A stretch of 64,000 nucleotides of DNA from contig NW_004457736.1 in the NCBI RefSeq assembly GCF_000203815.1, forward strand, positions 1,240,001-1,304,000, given 5' to 3'. This document shows, one piece after another, positions 23,413 to 34,442 of the stretch. Within the stretch, counting starts at the first letter, position 1. Every line of letters starts with the position of its first letter. Position numbers and translations under genes: made by a program. This stretch comes from Cavenderia fasciculata. Taxonomy: Eukaryota > Evosea > Eumycetozoa > Acytosteliales > Cavenderiaceae. The notes under the pieces were generated by a model. It was not told where the DNA came from. It did no database searches and saw nothing but the letters and a program-made list of their open reading frames with translations.

Positions 23413-23652
23413 TATTCTTTAATCTATTTATCTTTTTTTGAAAAGAGAATAAAAAAAAAAAAAAACAAAATGAAAGATAAATTTTGGAAGAAGAGGACTA
23501 AATTTCCAATAAATTCGAATGTAAAGTATTCAAATAAAATAAAATAAAATAAAATAAAAAGATTTGAATAATATTAATAACATTTATATTATATTTTGGG
23601 GTATATGAATATATTTTAACTTTAATAATATAAAAACTTAAAAGTTAAATAT
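23413..23652. other. Short intergenic region with AAATA repeat and duplicated 40-bp motif
   Basis: An AAATA pentamer run covers about 23532-23558. The stretch 23564-23605 (GAATAATATT... ending TTGGGGTAT) is a diverged copy of 24424-24468, which lies downstream of the second NTase gene, so the NTase region carries a trace of segmental duplication. Confidence 0.55.
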
Positions 23653-24396
23653 TTATTGAATTGAATAAATATTCTTATTTAACTTTTTCAAGAGTTCGAT
23701 GATTTGATCCATTTTCGCATCTAAGTTATTCATTCGATCTTTATTTTCGGACAATTTTTCCATGATATGGTCTTGGTCCAGCTTTCTCTTTGGGAATCGA
23801 TTTTCTCGCGGGTGGTGTGTTGGATAAGAGGAATGATCCGAGATTCGAGACTCTTTGAATTATGGTAGAGATAATCATTTGTTCTGTAGAGATAACCATC
23901 TAAAATCTCTTGAAGTCTCAAAAGAAGAAGGTTGGAAAATTGGGAGGTTTGGTTTTTGGGATTTGGTTGCAATGACAAGACAAATGGGGCCGATAGCCAT
24001 ATGTGGGCATGGGCATGACACTCTTTTAGATATGGATTGTTGCGCACACCCGTTTCCCATTGTCCATAGTTGATGACGATACGATCGGTTGCAGGGGGTT
24101 GAGAAGTTGGCAGGTCAAGATTGGCCTTCTCAAGTTGCACACAAAGCGACTGAGCATTGATCCAAAATTTCTCTCCCTTGACCATCTCAACATTGCTGTG
24201 AGTCACAGAGATGTTTGTATTTGAAATTGGATTAGGCATCATTCCAACGGGAGAGAACCGAGTAGCCGGGCAAGTCGATGAGGTTTTGGTTCCGATTGAG
24301 AATGGATTCCTTATACACGGATACTTGCACATGTGACGTTTACCTGTTTTAGTGTCCTCAACCAATTGTGAACAAGTCCATTCTCTGTGAAAGTAT
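23653..24396 (-). pseudogene. HIT-like (histidine-triad) protein with coiled-coil tail, frame-broken and lacking a start
   Basis: The open frame begins after a possible acceptor at 24397 (TTCTCAAG) with YFHREWTCSQLVEDTKTG and has no ATG, so a first exon is missing or unrecognised. VINYGQWETG is followed by CHAHAHIWLS, a histidine triad (HAHAH plus two hydrophobic residues) as in HIT-type nucleotide hydrolases and transferases. Near 23800 the frame changes: after it, a different frame gives RKLDQDHIMEKLSEN and MDQIIELLKKLNK, a clear heptad coiled coil ending at the stop 23653. One frame break and no start suggest a decayed gene, though an assembly error is possible. It lies between two NTase paralogues on the same strand. 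The HIT assignment is by motif only. Confidence 0.5.
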
Positions 24397-24475
24397 CTTG
24401 AGAATAAAAAAAAAAAAGTGATATGAATAATATTTATAAATAATGATATTATATTGTGGGGGTATTAAATGTAAC

Positions 24476-26917
24476 TTAAAAGTTTTTTAATTTACAAAGA
24501 GTATGAGAACTTTGAGGTATACCATCTCCATTTGGATCATCATCATTGAAAAGATTAGATAGGTCTGGATGATTTGATTGCTTTAGTCCATCAATAAAAG
24601 AGTATTGATAGAAACTATAGTCTTCGTTAAATTGGAGTGATTGGAGTAACTTGATAAACGATGAGTATGCTTGAAAGTCTTGTTTGATTACAGTACACAA
24701 ATCCAAATTAGGTAAAAACTTTTGTTTCTTTTTGTTTGGTTGTCTTTCTTCTTCTTCTTCTTCAAGTGTTATAAACTGAGATATATATTCTTCAGTGTAT
24801 GAATATGAATTGGTTTTAATCTCTTCTTCAATATCCATGTTATATATCTCGAGTTGTGTGTACGATTCAAGATATTTTGTGTTTCCAGAATTGTCTAGGT
24901 AATAATCTTTGAATCTATTTTCTTCAAACAAAAGGTTGATTATCTGACCAAGAAAGAGCGGTTGATGTTCACCATCACTATCGCCTTCTTTGTTGCCGGG
25001 TACAGCTGGGATTGGGTCAATGGTCAAATAAGATGCCAAATGTTGAAACTGTGAATTGTTGAAATCATCCATTGCAATGATTGCACAACTGGTCATACTG
25101 ATTTGTTGAGCTTCAAACATCTGGTATAACTGACGGTACAGTGTGTAGGGATACAGTGTTACGAAAACAACCATACCTTGAAACTCGAATCGGTTGAGAA
25201 ACTGGTCAAAGTTTCGTCCACACAAGACTATTGTTTTGGGTTCGGTCAATGGGATCTTTTTAAGAGTAGCCGGAGCTGTCTTGCAATAACGGCATCTACC
25301 AAGTTGGGCAGACTTTCCAAGTGGTTGAGCACACTCACTACAATGTTTGTGGTGATGTGATGTCATGCAAAGCAAGCTAACCGTTTGCAGGCTTGCCCAT
25401 ACACAGTAGTTCCAAAGTGACTCTATCGAACCAATATCTACGTTTGTCCCATTACCAAGTTTGTGCTCGAGTTGTGAAATAGATATATTTTCCATTTGTT
25501 GACAGAGATTCGAGTCACTGTAGCATAGGGGCATTGGTTCTTCTCGGGTTGGATGAGATGATGGCATACGTTTTATAGACCTGCAAAATATATGTTTACA
25601 ATGAATGTAGATATATTGTGGTTTGATACCTCTTGTTTTGTACTTGGCAATACGTTCATGTGGCACACTCGATCGTATTGTGGTGGGCAGATGAGGAACA
25701 CAGTTTGTACGTGTTGCATAAGATTGTAATGCTCTTGGATGAACATACACATCTTGGCCATTATAAGCAACACAACAACAATCCAAGTCAAATCCAACTA
25801 ATAATTCTTCGAGTGAATGGAATAGTGGGAGGATGATTGTAAATGGACCAATTGTAAATGTATTACATGTACGTTTGATTGTAATATCTGTGTGTCCTAG
25901 TTTTACCAAATAATCGTGTATCTGTTTGGTCAACTCGACTACTTTTCTTTGTCCATCGCTAACATTTTTGCAGATGATGAAAAAGTCATAGTCTCGGACT
26001 GTGTGTACTTCTACTCTTTTGTCTCTTGTATAGTCTGGCATACTCCCTTCAGAACGAGTTGGAAGCATATCAATACCTGATAAAGGGTCGATAAAAGGTC
26101 GTAATAGACGATTGATAGTGTTGTTGATCATCATTGGAAGTGAAAACTTGCTGACCAGTCGTCTCACCTCGCAAAAGTGTTTGTATCTTGACAACCAACC
26201 AATCCACTTTCTATCTAATGCTGAGAATGGACAACCACCAGCCAACCAAACCTCTGTACCATTATTATCACTCCACTTTATATTGTCGAGTAGTCCATCA
26301 CACTTTATCGATATCAAATGTTTGTCAATCGACATTTTAAACAACTCTCTAGTCGGACAAATATATCTTGCATGATTATGATTGATAAATGTAATATCAT
26401 CGGATACATATCCATCCTTTTTATAAACATTGATTAGAGGTACTATTGGCATATTTAGTTTACCATAGTCTTTATCATTTGATGACTGTGCATAATATTT
26501 TTTAAGTTGTTGTTGTTGTCTTCTAACGATAAAGTGCATTTCATAAGCTTGTTCTATTAATTTATCTGTCGATCTACTATTTCTTGCAATGAGTCGTTGA
26601 ATGATCATATCTCTAACAACACTAATCTTGTCTCTATCTATATAACTAAATAGAATAGAGAATAGAGTCGTTTCAGTCTCTAGATTAATCTTTTTGATGA
26701 TGTCGTAACTGTAGCTAGGATAGTATTTTCCTTCTTTACTCTCTATTTGATCAATGTAACCTATCATCTCTGTTATCATCCTATCATAAAAAAAGATCGA
26801 TGTTGTTTGAGGGATGTGAAACCTATTGATCTCTTTTGCTAAACCTTTGATTGAATTCCATATACCCTTCATCTCATCTATTTCTTCACATTCTTTAAGG
26901 TGATCCTCTGACCACAT
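24476..26917 (-). CDS. Nucleotidyltransferase-fold protein with zinc ribbon, copy 2
   Basis: Single exon, 813 aa from the ATG at 26917 (MWSEDHLKECEEIDEMKG); the frame is open further upstream but without ATG and with a low-complexity Tyr/Ile run. It is near-identical to copy 1 in the NTase core (VWLAGGCPFSALDRKW, HTVRDYDFFI, GFDLDCCCVAYNG) and more diverged at both ends. The C-terminal ribbon is kept (CSECAQPL, then CRYCKTAP). Asp pairs DYDFF and DLD are present in both copies, so metal binding and catalysis are plausible. A striking shared stretch, on DNA level too, covers roughly 22600-22850 and 26130-26390, which implies a recent duplication or gene conversion. Confidence 0.7.
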   Translation of the reverse strand: MWSEDHLKECEEIDEMKGIWNSIKGLAKEINRFHIPQTTSIFFYDRMITEMIGYIDQIESKEGKYYPSYSYDIIKKINLETETTLFSILFSYIDRDKISVVRDMIIQRLIARNSRSTDKLIEQAYEMHFIVRRQQQQLKKYYAQSSNDKDYGKLNMPIVPLINVYKKDGYVSDDITFINHNHARYICPTRELFKMSIDKHLISIKCDGLLDNIKWSDNNGTEVWLAGGCPFSALDRKWIGWLSRYKHFCEVRRLVSKFSLPMMINNTINRLLRPFIDPLSGIDMLPTRSEGSMPDYTRDKRVEVHTVRDYDFFIICKNVSDGQRKVVELTKQIHDYLVKLGHTDITIKRTCNTFTIGPFTIILPLFHSLEELLVGFDLDCCCVAYNGQDVYVHPRALQSYATRTNCVPHLPTTIRSSVPHERIAKYKTRGIKPQYIYIHCKHIFCRSIKRMPSSHPTREEPMPLCYSDSNLCQQMENISISQLEHKLGNGTNVDIGSIESLWNYCVWASLQTVSLLCMTSHHHKHCSECAQPLGKSAQLGRCRYCKTAPATLKKIPLTEPKTIVLCGRNFDQFLNRFEFQGMVVFVTLYPYTLYRQLYQMFEAQQISMTSCAIIAMDDFNNSQFQHLASYLTIDPIPAVPGNKEGDSDGEHQPLFLGQIINLLFEENRFKDYYLDNSGNTKYLESYTQLEIYNMDIEEEIKTNSYSYTEEYISQFITLEEEEEERQPNKKKQKFLPNLDLCTVIKQDFQAYSSFIKLLQSLQFNEDYSFYQYSFIDGLKQSNHPDLSNLFNDDDPNGDGIPQSSHTLCKLKNF

Positions 26918-26974
26918 GTTTGTATATATATACAAATAGATATATAGATAAATAGATAGAGACAAAAATATGAA

Positions 26975-27125
26975 GGAAGGTGATGATATGAATTCAAATC
27001 AAGAGAGAGTGAGATATGATAATCAACAAACAAGCATACTTGGAATTTTTTTTTACACTTCATCTGGGCACGATGAACCTTTCTTCTTATTTTTACAAAA
27101 ATATGAATTCATATCATCACCTTCC
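26975..27125. repeat. 22-bp perfect inverted repeat upstream of NTase copy 2
   Basis: GGAAGGTGATGATATGAATT plus CA at 26975-26996 returns as its exact reverse complement at 27104-27125, with 107 bp between. The arms could be termini of a tiny non-autonomous element or a stem in the leader RNA of the minus-strand gene. No target-site duplication could be established. Confidence 0.7.
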
Positions 27126-27287
27126 TCCATCCTTTCTATTATACGATTATATATATATATATTTTACTATTACTTTAATTGATTTATTATTTTAAAATAA
27201 TTCTAGAATAAATTATTAATTAATTAATTTAATCCATTTTGCAATTATAATAATTTATAGTACTAATTAATTAATTAATTAGTTAAT

Positions 27288-30004
27288 TTAATCAGCCCTT
27301 GAACTTGCAAAGAAAAAAGTATCTTGTAAAATAATATCGGTCATGTCTTGTAAATTGTAAACTTTAAAGTTTTTGATCTCTGGATCACCAACTAAAAATA
27401 ATCGAGTTGCATTCATTTGAATGGCGCTAAAATAATAAATAATAAATAAATATGTTAATTAATTTGAATAGATATTATGTATATATATTTGTTTATGACA
27501 TACAATAAATAATTTAAATGTCCTATTGGTTGCCTAAAAATCTTTTCAGAACTACAGAATAACACACCACCCAAATTAAAGCAGTCATCCCAAAGACGGT
27601 TGAGAGACTCGAGTCGTTCGACGGGATCGGTGATCTGTGCAAAATCGGATTGGTAGTCTTCATAGATGCGATAGTACCTCGATGACTTTGGGAAACAATA
27701 GTCAAAGTTGATGAGCATCATGGTTTCGAAAAAGAATGGTGGTGTCCCCGATATACGGTCAAACATCTTGGGAGACGGTATGAAAAAGGTTGCCACGCAA
27801 TACGCCGTCATTAAATAGGCTGATGCGTGCCAACTAGATGCGATTGGCTTCTTTGTTAAAATTCTCGGTGTCGAGGGTGAAAATATCGATGACAGTGATT
27901 GCATTGCTTCATTCCATCTATTTGTTAATTTAAATATTGAATTAATTAATTCCTTATTACTAATATTATTATTGCCTGTTGTTGTTGTTTGATTTAATTT
28001 TAATTGATTTGAAAATTGTAAACAATCATTATAAATCGATTCATATAATGATTTAACCTTGTCAACCTTTTTATCCATATATTGTTGTACGGTAGGTGCA
28101 ACATTTAATAATGTCTTGTAAGCTTTAATATCTTTTCTTCTTATAATTGATACTCTTTTATAAATCTCTAATTTTTTAATAATCTAAAAATTAAATAGAA
28201 ATATTAATATTATTATTTAATTATTATTTTGTTTTGAATATATATTGATTTGATTTACCTCATTTAAAACAGTTAAAAGTGGAGAAATATTTGGAGATTT
28301 TGAAATAAATGATAAATTGAATGCCGATGGATTACAAGTATTGAGATAGTATTGTTGACTGTTATTGGAACATGCCATCATCCAGAGTAAGAGATACTCT
28401 TGGTTGTTGTAATCTAGGATGGTTTGAAAGATTGGATCTTCGTAGATGGCGAGACGTAGTCGACGTGTAAAGTTGGAGATACCGTTGAGAGTGAACCGTT
28501 GCAGCATGGTACCTGTCTGGTAACTGCGCAGGTCACCACCAAAAGCAGTACGGTAGTGTCCGAGATAGGCACTAGAGTTGGAGAGGATGGTTGTGAAAAG
28601 ACCGAGTAGTGAAAAGGGTGGTGGTTGAAGATTGCCAGCATGCATCGTGCAATAGGCTGCATGCTGTGTCTCGAGCATCTCAAACAACGTTTTCATCTCG
28701 GTCAGCTGGCGTATAGCCGACTCTATCGTAACGGCCGAATACACACGATACGCCATCTCATCGTGTGTCGCACGGTATATCGACCGCACCTTCTTGACAC
28801 GACTCGACATGAACGGTGTAAAAAACAGTTGGAATACCAAATCGTTGACGAGGCACTTGTAAAAGGCCGATATTGCATCGAGGTCGTTTGCAAAGCCCAT
28901 CCAGTTGGTCATGTAGTGTGCACTCTGAAACAAAGGTGACTTGGCCACAAACTGGCTTGTATTTCGTACATTCCAGAGCAGATGGTTGTTGGCAACCACC
29001 GACGTCACATAATCCTCTATACCAAACGTGTAATGACTGTATTGGGTCGAGTTCAAGTCAGACACCAACATGGTCGACATTTTAGTCATGGTCTCTTGCA
29101 ACTCTAAATACATTGCAACTTGTCTTGTAATATCATACATTGATGAATGTAGTCTTATGTACGACACCTTGATATGATCACGCAGCGTCAATGGAAGTCC
29201 ATCCAAAATACCATGCCATGGTCCTTCCAACAAAGTATTCAACTCTTCACGATAATGTGATGTCGTAGATGTACTAGTACACGACAATGCACTCAATATA
29301 CTACAACTACTCATACTTGATACTATCTCTTCTCCACTACATTGTTGTTGTTGTTGTTGTTGTTGCGACGATTGTGTTTGTTGTTTAATAGTCAGCTGAA
29401 TAATAGTAGATTGTGAAGAAGATGGAGGTGAACATGATATAGTACCATAATCATGTTGTTCATCAACATGAGCATGTGGATGAGTAAGAGTAGTAGTATG
29501 ATTATTCTGAAGTTGAATTGATGGTGTAGTTGATGGTGTAGTCGAACTACTAATACTACTGTTAGTTGGAGATACTAGTGTATTTGAATTTGTTGTAGTA
29601 CAACTAGGTGTAGTTGGAAGTGAACTCGAATAATGATGATAAAGTAATTTATTACTACTATTCTTGTGAAGCAATAGATTGGATGAAGAAGATGCAGACG
29701 ATGACACTGAAGAAGTAGGTGAAGAAAAGTCTATAGAGGTATCTAAACTTCTCGGTGTAGTGACCAATGACGACGAAGATGAAGATGAAGGTAGCACCCT
29801 CATCATACGTTGTTTCTCTTCTATCACTACATAACAATCATCCTCCTCCTCATCAATACCATCATCATCATCATCTTGATTATTCTTCTCTGTCTTTAAA
29901 TAATGTATTAACTTTTCAAAAGTTTGTTTTTGTTCCTTTTGTTGTTGTTGTTGGTGTTTGTGTTGATGTTGAGGGGTAGGGTTGTGGGTGTTGGTATAAT
30001 TCAT
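27288..30004 (-). CDS. Unrecognised 854-aa protein with low-complexity N-terminus
   Basis: Three exons: 30004-28259, 28183-27504, 27426-27288; GTAAAT and GTATGT donors, all frames agree. The first 240 residues are Gln/His, Asp/Glu and Ser/Thr-rich (for example DDDDDGIDEEEDD and several Ser runs). From EELNTLLEGPWHGILDGLP onward the sequence is ordered, mostly helical, with no membrane segment and no catalytic motif I recognise. Blocks that look conserved are LTLRDHIKVSYIRLHSS, ANDLDAISAFYKCLV, RAFGG-like AFGGDLRSYQTG, and in exon 2 RVSIIRRKDIKAYKTLL. The ordered part has high GC in its centre and little low complexity, typical of a conserved gene. Function unknown; I would expect orthologues in other dictyostelids. 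Confidence 0.75.
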
Positions 30005-30288
30005 TATGAATCTACCCCCTTCTCTATATCTATATTATCTTATTATTAGTATTTGTATATTATTATTATTATATGTATTTATAGATAGATTAATAATATT
30101 ATGTGGAGGTGCGTCGATTGGTTCATCATTGGGTTTTGAGGTTGAAAGAATAAAATCGGCGGCAGAATCTGCAACTTTTTATTATTATTATTTTTTTTGT
30201 TTTTATTTTTTTTTTGAACCAGGACAAGACTCTTGCAAGAACATCAGGCGATTACTCTTTTTTTTTTAATTAGTATTTATTTATTTAT

Positions 30289-31300
30289 TTATTTGTATCG
30301 GATACAAATAATGGAAGCACAGTATAATAGATAACTCGGAGTTAGAGCATAGAGGGTCTTGAGATGAATCATCTTGGTGTCACCCTTTAACACGACGTCT
30401 TTGTAGACATTGACAACTTTTGGTATTGACACCATCGCAGATACCAACATGGGATAGTTCCGATAATGTAGTGACAAGAAAACAATCAATGCATGATAAC
30501 TATAGATTAGTAGATAGAAAGTAGTTAATGAATGAATGAATGAATAATGAATGTATGTAAGATATCTTCTTTGGTCTTCTGACTTTTACGTACCAAAATA
30601 ATAAAAAAAATATAAATCTAATAGAATTCTTTTTCCCAAGTAGAATGTTTAGTGTTATGATACCGGCTTTGGCATCGTCGTCGATATCTCTATGGTATCC
30701 TGAAATGAGACAAGTTGTGATGAATAGTGCCACCAAAGGACTGTATACTATGAACCACTTGTCTGGTAGGTGGTTGGTAAAGAGACAATAGTAAACTGAC
30801 ATTGTCATGAATATGTAGAATACAAAATTTAATGGTCCCAGTGCAATATATTTAAGGGGTGTGTAAGTGATGGCTATTATTGATAGACCCAAGCAATAAC
30901 TTTTAAACACTTGTTTAAGCCATTCCGTTTCACCATGACAAAACATAGTGAGTATGTAGGTACTTGCGAGCATCGAGACAAAAGAAAAGAGAATGCATTT
31001 TTTGTGTCTGCCAAGTGACATTTTGTCAAATAGTGTTCTGTCACATGCTGTCTTGGGGTCGTCCACTCCAGAGATAAAGTCAACATAGGTGTTGATCGAA
31101 TAGTATAGTGAATGACCAAAAAAGGATACCATAAACAACAGACAAAACATTAGAATATAATGTTGTCCCATCGGATCTTTTGGCAAGTATACATTTCCAC
31201 TACCAATTGCTATAGATATTGATGTTATAATATATAATATAATTGGTGGAAATGCATATAATCTAGATGCATCGATATATGATTTTATTATTCCATTCAT
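30289..31300 (-). CDS. UbiA-family prenyltransferase (MenA/UBIAD1-like)
   Basis: Two exons, 31300-30594 and 30499-30289, GTACGT donor, 305 aa. Eight or nine hydrophobic segments are visible. The first prenyl-diphosphate/Mg motif is NTYVDFISGVD (family NDxxDxxxGxD), the second is GYHRDIDDDAKAGIITL with the following LG, the hallmark of the MenA/UBIAD1 branch. These membrane enzymes attach an isoprenoid chain to a naphthoquinone- or benzoquinone-type head group. The first motif has NT where ND is usual, which may alter but need not abolish activity. Substrate not assignable. The gene stands alone between minus-strand neighbours. Confidence 0.88.
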
Positions 31301-31589
31301 AGCTATATTATTTTCTTCTAATCTATCTATCTCTTTAATTAATTATTCTACTATAGTTGAATGAAAAAACATATTTTATTTTCTCTCTCTCCCTTTACAA
31401 CAATTAGTATTAATATTTGTTATTATTGTATCTAATTTTAGATTTTCAATTATATTTATTTAAATTCAATCGGAATTTACACAACACACTGCCCATTCAC
31501 CACAATTTTTTTTAGAATGTACGTTGTACGTGTGTGAAAACAGGTAACAATATAAATACATGTAAATTTTTATTTTTATTTATTTATTT

Positions 31590-33807
31590 TTATTTATTTG
31601 TATTTAAAAAATTTAAAATTTCAATTCTATTTTCTAGATTACAATTATATTGCGTTCCAGATTTGATAGATTGAAAATGGGTTTGATCAATGGTCATTGA
31701 TTGTAACCATTGGACAGACCCATACATACCAATTAGGAAACAAGCTTCTTTGGTTTGTATTTCAAGTTGAATGCCTAGTGACATGGCCAGCTTCATCATT
31801 TCAACATCCATCGATTGTATTAATTGGTCTCCATCAAATACACTGGGTAGTGGATGCATTTTTTCTAATTGACTATTCCCTATAGAGATATTGTACCAAC
31901 TCACATCGACCAGATTGTACAGCAATACGACCCATCATTTTAAAAAATGATTGGATCGTTTCTGGATGATGTTGGTCATTCAATAGGAAATAATCGATCA
32001 TTTCCTTGGCTTGTTGATCATCTTGTACAAATTCACCTGGGAGGATTGGTAGATGAAACCGATCTTCCAATACCCTAGCCATATCGGCAGAGTTTACTGG
32101 TATTGGTTTCACGTCAAGTGACCAAAATAAAAAGTTTGTTTTGGCAAGGAATTTATGTGCCAACGTTGACTGTCCCTCCCACATTAATTTCTGAATGACT
32201 GCCAAATGTAATTGTAATGGTATGTTGAAATGATCGGCCAAATACTCTAAATGACTCCACATTTCCTTTTTAATCATTTTTGGAACCAATGATGCAACTC
32301 TCACATCGCTAAATGTTATTCTTGGTGCATAAGGAAGAGTTGATAATCTATCAACCAAAAATCTAAAAACATCTAGATCTTTGGATTCCAAACCAATAAT
32401 TTGGTAACCCGCCACTTGTTTTTTTTGTAATTGTTCAGCCAAACCAAGAATATGATTATATGTTTGTTGTACCAATTTTAAATTACCATATTTACATATA
32501 ATTTCCAAACCACATCTTTTTAATAAATATTTAATTAATTCTTCACTATTATTATTATTTTGATTAATATTAATATCTTGATTAATTTTTTGGAATAATA
32601 AATAATTAAAATATTTTGATTTTGGTATTTGATTAGGGGATGATACTTTTTCATATTGATAACAGAGTTCAATAATCCAAAATATATAATATAATGGTGT
32701 TGTCAATTGTTGTTGTTGTGATGAAAAGAGTGATTTGATCTCATTATGTATTACAGTTTTATCTATTTTAAAATTATTATTATTATTATTATTATTTTGA
32801 TTATTATTATTACAATGATCGATTAATGTTGATAAAGATTGATAATGTAATTGTATACTATTGTCCAAGTCAACATTCTCTTTTAATTTTTTACATTCAC
32901 GATAATGTATAAAATAACTTTTTAGAAAACTATTTACATTTAATGGATAGAGTGGGATGACTAGATCAATGTTGGTGGTCCAATATTGATAGATTTGGCC
33001 TGAAAACAGACGGTTTAATAGGTTGGTCGAGTACATTGGTCCCAGTCTATTGACAAGGTATGTAATAGTGTCTCGGGCAATTTGGTTGTTATGGTGAGGC
33101 TTCTTGGTGCACCCATAGGCAACAATCGGGTTGATTGCGATTGTTGTGGTACATAGGTGGTCCATCTTTGTCTTTCCAATATCAACGTCTATTAAATGGT
33201 CCAATAATTCAATTCGACCATTTAAAATACACGATCGTATCAGTGTCACCATCATCCCTTGTCTATCTTCAATATGATTTATCATATCAAAGATGGTTTG
33301 CTTTTCTCCTTGTCCTTGAAAATTACACCACTTTGTAATCTTTTGAAAGATTGTGAAATGATTGGACTTGTGGCCATGATGACAAGTGGTCACGATAAAT
33401 TCGGTAAACAATCTCCACACTTGTACATTGCCGTGATTGGCAATTAGTGATTCTAGAAAGTCTCCGCCACCAATGTTAACTATGAAGAAAAATGGTTCAA
33501 AGAGATGTTGTTGTGTTGAAAGAAGAAGAGTGACTAGTTGAGGGTCACTTATAGTGGTTGTTGCCTGTACCATCAATGTCACATCACAATGATCGTTTAT
33601 CTTTGGACGTCCATCCTCATCATCATCATCATCATCATTCTTTGACACCTCCAATATATCTTTTAAAATTACATAGTATCTATTTAATATCAAGAAGGTT
33701 AAATCTTGATATAAATGTATGTACCTCTTATTAGGTAATCTATCTATCCTTCTTCTCTCGAAAGATCTTGGTACATGAGCACCCAGAAACTCTAAATCAT
33801 TGCGCAA
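31590..33807 (-). pseudogene. Ankyrin-type/dictyostelid repeat protein with a late frame break
   Basis: About 740 codons. Degenerate ankyrin-like units (GRIELLDHLIDVDIG, GNLKLVQQTYNHIL, KDLDVFRFLVDRL, GRCELVQYLY) resemble the families at 4.4-9.6 kb and 36-37.6 kb but only distantly. The frame stops at 31873 (QYLYRE) while the neighbouring frame continues without loss of character as NSQLEKMHPLPSVFDGDQL to 31590, so one indel near 31875-31885 is likely. The 5' end is also odd: the frame opens at 33807 without an ATG, and an ATG near 33861 followed by an Asn-rich start lies in another frame. With two problems it may be a pseudogene, or the protein may simply end at 31873 and start within the frame. 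Asn runs occur in the middle. Confidence 0.6.
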
Positions 33808-34442
33808 ACACTTATACTCTTATTATAGGGTTATTGTTGTTGTTGTCGTTAGAGTTCGACATGTCGATGATGAAACTTTATAATAACAAACATAGTATTT
33901 TAATCTTACAATAAAGCAGAATTTTCTTAAGAAACCTGAGAGAGCCCACTACAAAAAAGTAAATTCATTCAAATATCTTTTCCACAATCATGAAAAATAA
34001 TAACCAACAAATAATTAAAGATAGTAATAATAATACAGATATTATTAGAAAAAGATAGAAACGGTCAGTCTCATAAAATTACACATCTTACAATCCTTCA
34101 TTGGATATGAGGAATTTTTCCCTTTCCATTTACGTCAGCACGATCGTTTTTTTTACTTGATTTGATTTGTTTGTTCTTTTGAGTAGTAACCTAGGATAAT
34201 CCTATCTTGAGGATTTAAAATAAACCCAAATTGATTTAAAAATAAAAAGTGGATACTTTTTTGATAATATCTTTGACAAGATATTTATTTAAATTATTTT
34301 TGGGATCCCCCGAAAAATCAGCTCCGACCTGTAAAGGGACCTCGCCAAACATCAATCAGGTAACTTATTTAAAGAGCACATGTGGAGGTGATGTTGTTCA
34401 TCATTAATTAATTATCTTTTTATCTTACATCATCATCAAAAA
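33808..34442. other. Intergenic region, divergent promoters
   Basis: 635 bp between the minus-strand ankyrin-type gene and the plus-strand secreted-protein gene. The left end contains an ATG with an Asn-rich frame that probably belonged to the ankyrin-type gene. A relatively GC-rich patch at 34305-34350 (GGGATCCCC, then GCTCCGACCTG) stands out from the AT-rich surroundings; no gene was recognised in it. Confidence 0.5.
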
